A DNA stretch of 63,027 nt from NCBI GenBank assembly GCA_017937135.1, contig JAGBEE010000015.1, positions 1-63,027 on the forward strand, written 5' to 3'. The translations under genes were made by a program, and so were the position numbers. Every line of letters begins with the position of its first letter. Positions within the stretch are counted from its first letter, which is position 1. The stretch is from Clostridia bacterium (GTDB taxonomy: Bacteria; Bacillota; Clostridia; Oscillospirales; CAG-272). Shown in pieces: positions 52,419 to 60,506 of the stretch. A model generated the notes under the pieces. The model was not told where the DNA came from, searched no databases, and worked only from the letters and a program-made list of their open reading frames with translations.

Positions 52419-52631
52419 TAACTTTTCGGGAACTTGGGTAATGCCACAGAGGTAGTCAAGTGAAATGTTATAAAATTTTGCAAGGGTTATAAAATGGTGC
52501 ATTGGTAGCTCCCTATCTCCTTTTTCGTATAAAGAATAGTGCTGTCTTGAAATGCCAAGAATACTTGCAATATCAGCTTGTGTTTTGTCATTGTCCTCTC
52601 TTAAATCTCTTAATCTTCTGTAAAAATACAT
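52404..52631 (-). CDS. XRE-family helix-turn-helix regulator
   Basis: From the ATG at 52631, preceded by GGGGGA, the protein has 75 residues. LRDLREDNDKTQADIASIL and SRQHYSLYEKGDRELPMHHF form the Cro/CI domain and LAKFYNISLDYLCG the last helix. It is divergent from a unit of two genes with a sugar transferase. Repeats of CATACA...TATGC in the gap between them are likely binding sites. Confidence 0.88.
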   Translation of the reverse strand: MYFYRRLRDLREDNDKTQADIASILGISRQHYSLYEKGDRELPMHHFITLAKFYNISLDYLCGITQVPEKLDKSK

Positions 52632-52675
52632 AAAATATTCCCCCACTGATTTGTGACATGTAAAAATTATATCAC

Positions 52676-52746
52676 GCATACAAATATATGCTCTTGAAAT
52701 GCGTACGTTTATATGCTAAAATATAGTTAATGCATATAAATGTATG
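52676..52746 (+). promoter_or_regulatory. Divergent regulatory region with repeated operator and promoter
   Basis: TTGAAA at 52694-52699 and TAAAAT at 52717-52722 (17-base spacer) drive the plus-strand unit. GCATACAAATATATGC at 52676-52691 and GCATATAAATGTATG at 52732-52746 are inverted versions of each other. TTTATATGC at 52708-52716 is a further half-site between the -35 and -10. The XRE product is the obvious candidate to bind here. Confidence 0.6.
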
Positions 52747-52762
52747 ACAAAACGGAGGAGAA

Positions 52763-52945
52763 ATGAAAAATATATTAATAGTTAAAGAGGAAAAAAAGGA
52801 AAAATGTCTGGTTTGTGGAAAGGAAACGGAGTATTTAATTTCTACACCTATTCAAGAGCGATTGTTTTATATTGAGGGCGCAGGGCAGTTTTGTCAGGCA
52901 TGCCATTATGATATTTATATCAAGAAAAACAGGTCAGACAGATGA
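52763..52945 (+). CDS. Small zinc-finger protein
   Basis: This 60-residue protein follows a GGAGGAG site. Two CxxC pairs (CLVCGKE at about 15-18 and CQACHYD at about 44-47) could bind one zinc. There is no membrane segment. Its stop codon overlaps the sugar transferase start by four bases (ATGA), so the two are translated together. It may be a partner or regulator of the transferase. I recognise no family. Confidence 0.75.
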   Translation: MKNILIVKEEKKEKCLVCGKETEYLISTPIQERLFYIEGAGQFCQACHYDIYIKKNRSDR

Positions 52946-53646
52946 TAAAAGAAAATTCATTATTAGATAATATTAAGACGCAATATGATGACAAGCATTA
53001 CGAAAGCTACATACAAGCCTTTGTGCCGAATAAAAAGAGAAGACTGTTTTATTGCTTTGTTAAGAGAGCATTTGATATAAGCGCCTCTTTTATATTACTT
53101 TTAATTTTACTTCCTTTGTTTCTCGTAATTGCAACAGCAATTAAAATAGAGTCAAGAGGACCAGTTATATTTAAGCAAAGAAGAATTGGAAAAGACGGTA
53201 AAGCATTTAATTGCTACAAATTTCGCTCAATGAAAATTGACACACCAAGAGATTGCCCAACCTCTATGCTTGAAAATCCCGAAAAATATAAAACACGCAT
53301 AGGTCGTATATTAAGAAAGCTTTCGCTTGATGAATTACCACAGCTTTGGTGCGTTTTTATTGGTAAAATGTCGTTTATCGGTTACAGACCTCTCGTTTTA
53401 ACAGAGGAAAAATGCAATAATATGCGAAAAAAATTAGGCGTTTTAAAGATGCGCCCTGGAATTTCTGGCTTTGCACAGGTATATGGCAGAGACGAGGTGT
53501 ATTATAAAAATAAAGCTATTTTAGATGCGATATATGTAAAAAAAGCATCACTATGGCTTGATTTTAAGCTGATAATAAAAACTATCATAGTTGTTTTCAA
53601 AAGGGATGGTAATAAGGATAATATTTCTAAACGATTAAAGAAATAA
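52942..53646 (+). CDS. Undecaprenyl-phosphate sugar phosphotransferase
   Basis: This 234-residue bacterial sugar transferase has KRAFDISASF leading into a membrane helix (residues 45-68), GPVIFKQRRIGKDGKAF, YKFRSMK, LDELPQLW and the late RPGISGFAQVYGR. Enzymes of this family (WcaJ/PglC class) load the first sugar onto undecaprenyl phosphate for capsule, exopolysaccharide or glycoprotein synthesis. No other glycan genes surround it. Control by the neighbouring XRE repressor seems likely. Confidence 0.92.
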   Translation: MIKENSLLDNIKTQYDDKHYESYIQAFVPNKKRRLFYCFVKRAFDISASFILLLILLPLFLVIATAIKIESRGPVIFKQRRIGKDGKAFNCYKFRSMKIDTPRDCPTSMLENPEKYKTRIGRILRKLSLDELPQLWCVFIGKMSFIGYRPLVLTEEKCNNMRKKLGVLKMRPGISGFAQVYGRDEVYYKNKAILDAIYVKKASLWLDFKLIIKTIIVVFKRDGNKDNISKRLKK

Positions 53647-53722
53647 TAGTCAAGTAAAACATTAGAGGGGTGAATCGAAAAAGAGGAAATTGCTTGTAAG
53701 CGAGTCCTTTTTTATAAATATA

Positions 53723-53751
53723 TTGATAAAGATAGGAAAAAGTGGTATTAT
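53723..53751 (+). promoter_or_regulatory. Promoter for the serine hydrolase gene
   Basis: TTGATA at 53723-53728 and TATTAT at 53746-53751 have a 17-base spacer. Confidence 0.55.
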
Positions 53752-53780
53752 TAAATTAGCAACATAAAAAGGAGAAAAAT

Positions 53781-55274
53781 ATGCTTTTTGATAGAATCAC
53801 ACCCGAGGAGGCAGGCATAAAAAGCTCTGCAATTAAAGAATATATAAATAAGCTTAACTCTAATAATATAGCAATGCACAGTATTGCTATGATGAAGGGA
53901 GATAAGATTTTTTCTGAGTGCTATTACGCCCCATATAATAAGGATTCCCTAAATCGTATGTATTCGCAAACAAAAAGCTTTGTTTCAGTGGCAATAGGAC
54001 TTTTATTAGAAGAGGGCAAGCTACGCTTAGAGGATAAAATAATTGACTATTTTCCTGAAAAAATCGACACTCACCCGAGTGAATTTTTAAAAAATCAAAC
54101 AATAGAGGATAACCTAACAATGACAACCGTAGGTCAGCCAAGCGTCGAATGGTTTTGCGCTAACTGCTACGACAGGACACACTATTACTTTAATGCAAAA
54201 AGAAACTACGTGCGTCCAAGTGGCACAGTATGGGACTACGATAGCGCTGGCTCTCAGGTTCTTTGTAGTCTTGTTGAAAAGCTATCAGGCAAAAGCCTTT
54301 TTGATTATTTAAACGAGAAAATTTTTAACCACTTAGGCACCTTTAAAACCGCAACCATTCTAAAAACACCAAACGGAGATAGCTGGGGAGATTCTGCACT
54401 TGTATGCACACAAAGAGATATACTCTCATTTGCTCGCTTTGTTATGAATTATGGCTCGTTGAATAAAAAAAGACTTATGGGCGAGCATTATTTAAAAAAG
54501 GCAACCTCAAAGGTAGTAGATAACAAAAACGGCTCTAAGTCAACAGTCTTCAGACACGGCTATGGCTATCAATTTTGGAGATGCCAAAATGATGGCTTTG
54601 CATTTGTAGGAATGGGAAACCAGCTTACCCTGTGTCTGCCAAATGAGGATATTATCTTTTCCTGTACTGCTGACTGCCAAGGAGATAACGACCTTGGCAG
54701 AGAATACATAGTTAACTCATTCTTTGATTTAATTATCAATAATCTATCAAAAACCCCTTTACCAAAAAATGATAGCGAATTTAATGAGCTAACCACCATA
54801 GAGAGCTCACAACAGCTATTTTACCTAAAGGGCAAAAATGATTCCCCCTTGCGTGAAAAAATAGATGGCAAGACCTTTGTGTGCGAAAAAAATGATGCAG
54901 GCATAGAATGGTTTACCTTTAAATTCAAAAATGAAAAAGAGGGCGAGCTATATTACAAAAATGCACAGGGCGAAAAGGTATTGCCCTTTGGCATAAACCA
55001 TAATGCCTTTGGAAAGTTCCCACAGTATGGCTACTCAAACGAAATAGGTGGAGTCAAGACAGACGATGGCTTTATGTATAATGATGCAGTGTCAATGGCT
55101 TGGCTTGATGAAAACAAGCTGATTATTTACACGCAAATTATAGACAGATATCTTGGCAACCTGACTATGTATTTTGCCTTTAACGGTGAATACGCATCTC
55201 TTAATATGATAAAGCACGCCGAGGCTTTTTTGAATGAATATCAAGGAAGCATAATAGCAAAATATAGGCATTAA
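53781..55274 (+). CDS. Beta-lactamase-fold serine hydrolase
   Basis: This 497-residue protein follows AAGGAG. It has the SxxK motif SQTK (after RMYSQTKSFVSVAIG), a Tyr motif in WDYDSAGSQVL (YDS where YxN is common) and HGYGYQFW in the place of the KTG motif, as in class C-type esterases. It has no signal peptide, so it is probably cytoplasmic. The last 130 residues or so are a separate beta-rich domain. The likely activity is ester or peptide cleavage rather than antibiotic resistance. Confidence 0.85.
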   Translation: MLFDRITPEEAGIKSSAIKEYINKLNSNNIAMHSIAMMKGDKIFSECYYAPYNKDSLNRMYSQTKSFVSVAIGLLLEEGKLRLEDKIIDYFPEKIDTHPSEFLKNQTIEDNLTMTTVGQPSVEWFCANCYDRTHYYFNAKRNYVRPSGTVWDYDSAGSQVLCSLVEKLSGKSLFDYLNEKIFNHLGTFKTATILKTPNGDSWGDSALVCTQRDILSFARFVMNYGSLNKKRLMGEHYLKKATSKVVDNKNGSKSTVFRHGYGYQFWRCQNDGFAFVGMGNQLTLCLPNEDIIFSCTADCQGDNDLGREYIVNSFFDLIINNLSKTPLPKNDSEFNELTTIESSQQLFYLKGKNDSPLREKIDGKTFVCEKNDAGIEWFTFKFKNEKEGELYYKNAQGEKVLPFGINHNAFGKFPQYGYSNEIGGVKTDDGFMYNDAVSMAWLDENKLIIYTQIIDRYLGNLTMYFAFNGEYASLNMIKHAEAFLNEYQGSIIAKYRH

Positions 55275-55295
55275 ATTTTTATCAAGAATAATATT

Positions 55296-55338
55296 AAAAA
55301 CCCGTCAACAGGCATTTAACCTGATTTTGACGGGTTTT
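55296..55338. terminator. Terminator between converging genes
   Basis: AAAACCCGTCAA pairs with TTGACGGGTTTT, with a smaller CAGG/CCTG hairpin inside. Confidence 0.85.
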
Positions 55339-55394
55339 GTTTACACTAAGCTGTGAGTGTCTGTCAAATAAGAGCTTGTTTGTCGAAAGGTCTT

Positions 55395-56261
55395 TTACTT
55401 TATATTAGTGCTTGCAAATTCTATGGACTCTGCCCACTTTTCAATATCATTTATGCGATTTTCAAAATCATTTGCTTCTCCAGCAAATTGAATGATCCAA
55501 AAGGCAGAATCTGTTTTGAAAATATACGTCCTATATTTAAAGACAATATTTTCCTCGTAATTTTCATATTCGTATTCAAAATAAGTCAAGCCATTTTGGG
55601 TTTGAAGGCTTGCATGTAAATCATTGTTTATCATCACTAATTCGCCATATTCTTCAAGAGTGTAGCTTCCGAACACTGGCATAAGCTTAAAACTCTCCTT
55701 TATAACAAATATAGCAATTTCGCTTGAATCGTAGCAAACATCATAGCCATCAAGGCTTGTTTCTTCAAATTCGCCAGTAATTGTAATGCTCATATCGTCA
55801 TTAGTGAAGGTTTTATCCATTTTGAAAGGAAGTATAACGCTAAGAATACCTATAACAATACCAACAGCAAAGGCAATACACAAAATAATAAGTCCCTTGC
55901 GCGCCCCTTTTTTTCGGTTTATGTTTGATTCTTCGTTGTCATTGTTATTAAACCTAAATGCGTTGCCAGTTGCGGGATTATATTTATGCTTGCCAGACAG
56001 AAAAACATCACTATCTCCATTAGGTACTATGAAAAAGTCGTTTGAATAGCTTTTACTCAGCTTGTCAGAAATTACAAAAACCTTAAGTTCATCATTTGAT
56101 ATTTGAAATGATTTTTCTTCGCCATTTTTTAATTCGCCAAGCTTACGGCAGGGAGTGCCATTAATAACAATCTCGCTTGCAACATGGTCCTCTATATAAA
56201 TACGTGATTTTGCGAAACAAGCGACAAGGCTTTTTTCTCTTTTAATTGTCAGATTTCTCAT
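55395..56261 (-). CDS. Membrane protein of unknown function
   Basis: From the ATG at 56261, preceded by GGGGACA, the protein has 288 residues. Residues 1-80 are beta-rich and cytoplasmic by prediction (ASEIVINGTPCRKLGEL, KVFVISDKL). A basic stretch (RKKGARKG) precedes one membrane segment (LIILCIAFAVGIVIGILSVIL, about 122-145). The C-terminal half would be outside and is rich in acidic and aromatic residues. It ends 14 bases before the SGNH hydrolase start on the same strand. I recognise no family. Confidence 0.75.
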   Translation of the reverse strand: MRNLTIKREKSLVACFAKSRIYIEDHVASEIVINGTPCRKLGELKNGEEKSFQISNDELKVFVISDKLSKSYSNDFFIVPNGDSDVFLSGKHKYNPATGNAFRFNNNDNEESNINRKKGARKGLIILCIAFAVGIVIGILSVILPFKMDKTFTNDDMSITITGEFEETSLDGYDVCYDSSEIAIFVIKESFKLMPVFGSYTLEEYGELVMINNDLHASLQTQNGLTYFEYEYENYEENIVFKYRTYIFKTDSAFWIIQFAGEANDFENRINDIEKWAESIEFASTNIK

Positions 56262-56275
56262 ATATGTCCCCATTA

Positions 56276-57280
56276 TTATATTTTTTCAAGAATTTCTTTA
56301 ATCACAGGCTCAACTATCTCAGCCATCTTGTAAAAGCCAAGGTCATTCGGGTGAACTGTGTCTATAAAGCAAAGCTCCCTGTCCGAAAAGTCCTTAAAAT
56401 ATCTTTCACCGTCAATGAAATATACGTTTTTGTCCCCTGCCAAAACAGCATTGTCATACGTGGCCTTGACAACTGCGCGTCTTGCTATTTCATCATCACC
56501 ATAGGTAGCACAAGGGCGTGTCATCATTACAATTGGCACGCTTGGATGCTTTTTGCGTATTCTTTTGAAAAATGGCTCGTGAGTTCTTTTTAAATGCTCA
56601 ACATCAGGCGCATTATGGTCATAGTCGTAAACAAAAATAGAAAAATCAATAGTGTTTATATAGTCTGCCATTTCTAATTCACCCTTGGCATTACCCGAAA
56701 AGCCAAAATTGTAATAATCTACATCAAGGTGTCTTGAAATAATAGAGTTGTACGCGCTTGACGGGTTGCACGAGATACCGCCCTCGGTAATTGACGAGCC
56801 ATAATATAAAATTGGCTTTGAATGCTTATATGGCGTGGGTGGTAAAATCTCGGCTTCGTCATCAATTGAAATAGTAACGTCCTCAACAATTTCATTACGA
56901 GGCAAGAGAATAAGCACATCCTCCATCTCGCCACTTTTTTGTAGAGTCTTTTCAAACTCCTTGCAGTCATAATTCCAAGGGGATACAAGACCTAAAAATT
57001 TTGAATTACATCTTTCGCCTGCAAAAACAAATGCCGACTGGCACGCATAAATAGACATACCAACATCAATAGAAAGCGTTTCATATTTGATTTTTATCTT
57101 AATATTTTTAGAATTAGTTCTAAAGCCAACACGTGCACCAGGGCATCTTCTTCCTAAGAAATCAAGGCTTGGCACCCTTTGAATAATCTCGTCTGGTAGG
57201 CGTGTTAATTTTTTAGTCATATCAAAAAAGGGAACACCAAAAACCTTAATTGGCTCATTAAAAATAGAATATTGCTTCAT
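56276..57280 (-). CDS. SGNH/GDSL-family hydrolase
   Basis: This 334-residue enzyme has an N-terminal beta-sandwich (1-150) and a C-terminal SGNH domain. The nucleophile Ser lies in YYGSSITEGG, the block II Gly in FSGNAKGE, the Asn in YDYDHNAPD and the Asp/His pair in DTVHPND. This layout matches SGNH_hydro_N plus Lipase_GDSL_3 proteins, often carbohydrate or acyl esterases. There is no signal peptide. It is probably co-transcribed with the downstream membrane protein gene. Confidence 0.88.
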   Translation of the reverse strand: MKQYSIFNEPIKVFGVPFFDMTKKLTRLPDEIIQRVPSLDFLGRRCPGARVGFRTNSKNIKIKIKYETLSIDVGMSIYACQSAFVFAGERCNSKFLGLVSPWNYDCKEFEKTLQKSGEMEDVLILLPRNEIVEDVTISIDDEAEILPPTPYKHSKPILYYGSSITEGGISCNPSSAYNSIISRHLDVDYYNFGFSGNAKGELEMADYINTIDFSIFVYDYDHNAPDVEHLKRTHEPFFKRIRKKHPSVPIVMMTRPCATYGDDEIARRAVVKATYDNAVLAGDKNVYFIDGERYFKDFSDRELCFIDTVHPNDLGFYKMAEIVEPVIKEILEKI

Positions 57281-57350
57281 TTATGCACCTCGCAATGCTT
57301 TTTCTATATTGTATCACACCACTAAATAAACTTCAACACACAAAACAAAA

Positions 57351-57373
57351 AAAGAACGCTAAAAGCGTTCTTT
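57351..57373 (-). terminator. Terminator after the 57385 gene
   Basis: AAAGAACGCT pairs with AGCGTTCTTT around AAA, and a T-run follows on the minus strand. Confidence 0.8.
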
Positions 57374-57384
57374 AAGGCTAATAA

Positions 57385-57594
57385 TCAGTCGGATATATCA
57401 TCGTATTTTGAAAGAATTTTATATGCGTGCTCAGCAATATATCCAAGTAGGCGATTGTTATTTGCATCAACGCCACAGTGCTCAATGTCTCTTTCGGTTG
57501 CCAAAATAAAGCGCTCGTCATTATCACAAAGCGAAATAATTTCCGTCTCCTGTTTAGGGGTTAGATTAAGCTCTACTATATCGGACAGAATCAT
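57385..57594 (-). CDS. Hypothetical 69-residue protein
   Basis: The frame encodes an acidic protein beginning MILSDIVELNLTPKQ and ending HAYKILSKYDDISD. It is likely all-helical. The ribosome-binding site is weak, but a clear terminator follows the stop codon. I recognise no family and give no function. Confidence 0.6.
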   Translation of the reverse strand: MILSDIVELNLTPKQETEIISLCDNDERFILATERDIEHCGVDANNNRLLGYIAEHAYKILSKYDDISD

Positions 57595-58037
57595 TTAATA
57601 TGTTCTAAAATAATGTTTTTTATATTATACAATATTAAACGATTTTTCGGTATTAGTTAAAAAGAGAGGTTGAGAGCATTTCGACTAATTTAATATTCAT
57701 TTAAAACACAGAGATTCGTTTTTGATATTGAGTTAAATTGCGTGTTGAAGCGAGATGGTATTCCAAGTCTGTAGCTTAGTAAAAAAATCGACAAGCTTTG
57801 ACCTGTCGATTTTTGTGTAAAGCGGATAAAAAAGATATTTTCAAGAGTTTTCGTATGGACTTGAACTCGTGTGTAATAAAATGCTTTTCGACTTGGCGAA
57901 AAGCTACATTAGCACCTTTTCACTATTCACTGTTACTTATTACTTGCCAAAAATCGTCAAAGGATTTTAGTGAAAAGTGAATAGGTAATAGTGAAGAAGT
58001 AAAAATCGACAAGCTTCTGTCGAAACTTGTCGATTTT
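57595..58037. other. Intergenic region without a supported gene
   Basis: This stretch has no frame with a ribosome-binding site that I trust. It holds two similar hairpins (57783-57814 and 58001-58038). It also holds two AT-rich arms made of TTCACTATT-like words, 57915-57945 and its inverted, diverged counterpart at 57969-58000. Confidence 0.6.
57783..57814 (-). terminator. Second terminator-like hairpin downstream of tRNA-Trp
   Basis: AAAAATCGACA at 57783-57793 pairs with TGTCGATTTTT at 57804-57814. It closely resembles the tRNA-Trp terminator at 58001-58038. Confidence 0.65.
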
Positions 58038-58038
58038 T
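58001..58038 (-). terminator. Terminator of tRNA-Trp
   Basis: AAAAATCGACAAG pairs with CTTGTCGATTTTT directly after the tRNA 3' end. Confidence 0.8.
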
Positions 58039-58113
58039 GGCAGGGGCGCAAAGACTCGAACTCTGGACATGCAGTTTTGGAGACTGCCGTTCTACCAACT
58101 GAACTACACCCCT
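58038..58113 (-). tRNA. tRNA-Trp (CCA)
   Basis: The minus strand folds into a standard cloverleaf: acceptor AGGGGTG/CGCCCCT, anticodon loop CTCCAAA with anticodon CCA, and T-arm CAGAG-TTCGAGT-CTTTG. The discriminator is G. The 3' CCA is encoded and overlaps the start of the terminator stem. Confidence 0.96.
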
Positions 58114-58309
58114 ATATGTATTTTCTTATTGGACTATAAAAGTATAGCATAAGTTTTTTGAAATTGCAATAGTTTTTTAAATTTTTTTAAAAATCGATAA
58201 AAATAACAAATAAATAGAATAAAAGCGACCCTGTGTGCATAAAATACAATGTAAAGGCAAAGAAATATAAATATACCAAAAAAAGCCTTAAATTTTTGAA
58301 AAAAAGCAC

Positions 58310-58338
58310 TTGACAGACTTAAAAATATATGATATACT
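58310..58338 (+). promoter_or_regulatory. Promoter for the tRNA-Leu unit
   Basis: TTGACA at 58310-58315 and TATACT at 58333-58338 have a 17-base spacer. Confidence 0.8.
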
Positions 58339-58353
58339 TAGTAGGCTCAATAA

Positions 58354-58442
58354 GCCGATGTGGCGGAATAGGTAGACGCCACGGACTTAAAATCCGTTGG
58401 GAAGCGATTCCCGTACCGGTTCGAGTCCGGTCATCGGCACCA
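58354..58442 (+). tRNA. tRNA-Leu (TAA)
   Basis: Acceptor GCCGATG pairs with CATCGGC. The anticodon loop CTTAAAA has anticodon TAA. A long variable arm and the T-arm CCGG-TTCGAGT-CCGG are present. CCA is encoded. It is followed by a second tRNA-like gene in the same unit. Confidence 0.95.
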
Positions 58443-58488
58443 TTTGGGGCCATCAAATTGAGTAAACAAATTTATGGCTCTTAAATAT

Positions 58489-58566
<78 letters not shown>

Positions 58567-58571
58567 AAACG

Positions 58572-58598
58572 AAAGACACCCATCGGGTGTCTTTTTTT
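58572..58598 (+). terminator. Terminator of the tRNA unit
   Basis: AAAGACACCC pairs with GGGTGTCTTT around ATC, and a long T-run follows. Confidence 0.85.
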
Positions 58599-58662
58599 GA
58601 ATAGGTTCCCACTTTAGAACCCCGTAACAATCGGAGTCGAGAGTGGGAATCTTCTTTCATTT

Positions 58663-59802
58663 CTAAGAATGTTTAAAGAACTCCGTTTCAAATTGAAGCG
58701 GAGTTTTCATGTTCAATTTTCTATGCGGTCGCTCCTCGTTATAAAAGTGAATATATTCTCTCATTACCGCATCCAATTTTTGCGGATCTTCATAAAGATG
58801 GTGATAGATCGCCTCTCTTTTCAAAGTATGGAAAAATGATTCACATACCGAGTTGTCATACGGAGTGCCCGGCGTGGAAAAGGATTGTGTAATATGTAAC
58901 TCTCTCAATCGTTTGCGAAAGGCATATGCGGTATATTGCACGCCCTGGTCGCTGTGGAACATCAGCCCGTTTGTTTTTCCTCGGGAGTTGTATGCATCAT
59001 CAAAGGTTTTCATTACGAGTGTTGTATCAATAAGATCGGAAATCCCATACGAAAGCAAACTACGGGAGCATAGATCTAATATGACACAGATGAAATAATA
59101 CGTTTCTCCAACCTTTGCGTAGGTAATGTCGCTTACCCAAACCAAATTCGGCTCCATTTGATCAAACTGCCGCCCCAAACGATTTTTAAAAACTGCCCGC
59201 GGAATTGGCTTTTTGTGTTCAGCCAAGAACTGCGGCTTTTTTACTTCCAATCCCATTTCTTGCATGAGCCGAGCAACACGTTTTTCGGATACACGGTATC
59301 CAAGTTCCGATAATTTATGATGTATCGGCTTTCTGCCAAAACGCTCCTTGCTATCATAAAAAATCTTTTCAATCAGCGGCTTAATCTCCTCGTCGCTTTT
59401 CTCATAGGACGTTTTTCTATTCGCCTTCCGCTTGCGGTTGTAATACGTTCCGCGCGGTAGATTCAGAGCTTCACATAACACGTGAATGGAATACTGTCCC
59501 TCAAGTGCTGCAATTGCCGCCATTTTTTCATCAATAGAAGCGTTCACGCCGCATGAGCATTTTCCGAGCACCTCTAATTTTTGTTCGATCTTGGATAAAT
59601 GTAATTCCTTCTGCCGCCAATTCTTCAGGCGCGGCGACGTGATTGTTGATAGATAATGCTGATCATTGTAACGCTTGCGCCATTCGAACAAGGTGCTTTC
59701 CACAATTCCGTATTTTTCAATGGTTTCAGCAATCGTGTGATTGGTCGAATAAAATTTTACAACCTCATCCTTAAAACTTTGTGGATAAACTTTTTTCTGC
59801 AT
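58663..59802 (-). CDS. IS3-family transposase (single frame)
   Basis: This 379-residue protein joins an N-terminal helix-turn-helix (SFKDEVVKFYSTNHTIAETI) to an IS3 integrase core in one frame, without the usual frameshift between two genes. The catalytic triad is Asp in WVSDITYAKVG, Asp in MFHSDQGVQY and Glu in VCESFFHTLKRE. HTH_21-type residues (IEKIFYDSKERFGRKPIHHKL) lie between. AAGGAG precedes the ATG. It looks complete and may be active. I could not find clear terminal inverted repeats, although GGTTCCCACT and AGTGGGAATC face each other at 58606-58652 beyond its 3' end. Confidence 0.93.
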   Translation of the reverse strand: MQKKVYPQSFKDEVVKFYSTNHTIAETIEKYGIVESTLFEWRKRYNDQHYLSTITSPRLKNWRQKELHLSKIEQKLEVLGKCSCGVNASIDEKMAAIAALEGQYSIHVLCEALNLPRGTYYNRKRKANRKTSYEKSDEEIKPLIEKIFYDSKERFGRKPIHHKLSELGYRVSEKRVARLMQEMGLEVKKPQFLAEHKKPIPRAVFKNRLGRQFDQMEPNLVWVSDITYAKVGETYYFICVILDLCSRSLLSYGISDLIDTTLVMKTFDDAYNSRGKTNGLMFHSDQGVQYTAYAFRKRLRELHITQSFSTPGTPYDNSVCESFFHTLKREAIYHHLYEDPQKLDAVMREYIHFYNEERPHRKLNMKTPLQFETEFFKHS

Positions 59803-59868
59803 AATATTCTCCTTTTTTGAAATATCAAATATTATACAACAAAAAAGTTAATAATTATCACTAAAAAT

Positions 59869-59894
59869 CGGGTTGGCTTTTGCAAGTCAACCCG
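59869..59894 (-). terminator. Terminator after the DUF4926 gene
   Basis: CGGGTTG at 59869-59875 pairs with CAACCCG at 59888-59894, and ATTTTT follows on the minus strand. Confidence 0.75.
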
Positions 59895-59909
59895 AACATT
59901 GTGATTATT

Positions 59910-60095
59910 TTAAGCTTTACTAACTAATACTAACTGATCTTTGGGTGTCATAATGACATCTATGGTGTTTCCTTTGTCATCAAAATATTCGACCTCAAAC
60001 ATAGTGCCATCATAGTCATGTACGATTGTGCCTTCTGTTCCAAGCGGCAAACCGCTAAATTCTCTAGTCAACTTAACTACATCTAATTCTTTCAT
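59910..60095 (-). CDS. DUF4926 protein (putative immunity protein)
   Basis: This 61-residue protein has the pattern ELDVVKLTREFSGLPLGTEGTIVHDYDG...FEVEYFDDKGNTIDV...PKDQL, a small SH3-like barrel typical of DUF4926. In other genomes such proteins often lie directly after genes for DUF6883 or toxin-like domains. Here a DUF6883 protein gene ends nine bases upstream. An immunity role is inferred from that pairing. GGAGG precedes the ATG. Confidence 0.82.
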   Translation of the reverse strand: MKELDVVKLTREFSGLPLGTEGTIVHDYDGTMFEVEYFDDKGNTIDVIMTPKDQLVLVSKA

Positions 60096-60104
60096 ATAGC
60101 CTCC

Positions 60105-60506
60105 TTAATCGGGATATACAGTAATAATTTTATACGTGACTTGTCCGTGATCTTTTTGAATTACAACTACGACCTTCGCTGATACACTTTGACCGTTTTT
60201 ACCAATTAATGTGGTGTGATATGTATGTTTCACCCCGTACTGAGTAGTTTCAGTTTTGCTTGGTGTTTTTCCAATGATTGACTTTGTCACATTTTCGTGA
60301 AAGAGTTTGGAATCACTTTGAGAATATCCTAAAACATCTTTCATAAATTTTGCTTTTGCAGAACCTACCGGATGGTCAGGATTCAGCAAGTACCCCTCGG
60401 TTTTTTGCTGACTATACTGTAAATCCGACGTGTTTTTTATGGGTGCAGAACTACTGTTGTTCGCTCCCTTAGTGTTTGAATAGTTTCCTGACATACCTGC
60501 GCCCAT
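60105..60506 (-). CDS. DUF6883 domain protein (putative toxin domain)
   Basis: In this 133-residue protein the first 35 residues are Gly/Ser/Asn-rich and probably disordered (MGAGMSGNYSNTKG). YLLNPDHPVGSAKAKFMKD and the C-terminal VVVVIQKDHGQVTYKIITV match DUF6883, a domain seen at the C-terminus of large secreted or phage-linked proteins and as free-standing small proteins. The long N-terminal carrier expected for a delivered toxin is absent. Its ATG shares a base with the DUF4417 stop codon, so the two are co-translated. Confidence 0.78.
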   Translation of the reverse strand: MGAGMSGNYSNTKGANNSSSAPIKNTSDLQYSQQKTEGYLLNPDHPVGSAKAKFMKDVLGYSQSDSKLFHENVTKSIIGKTPSKTETTQYGVKHTYHTTLIGKNGQSVSAKVVVVIQKDHGQVTYKIITVYPD

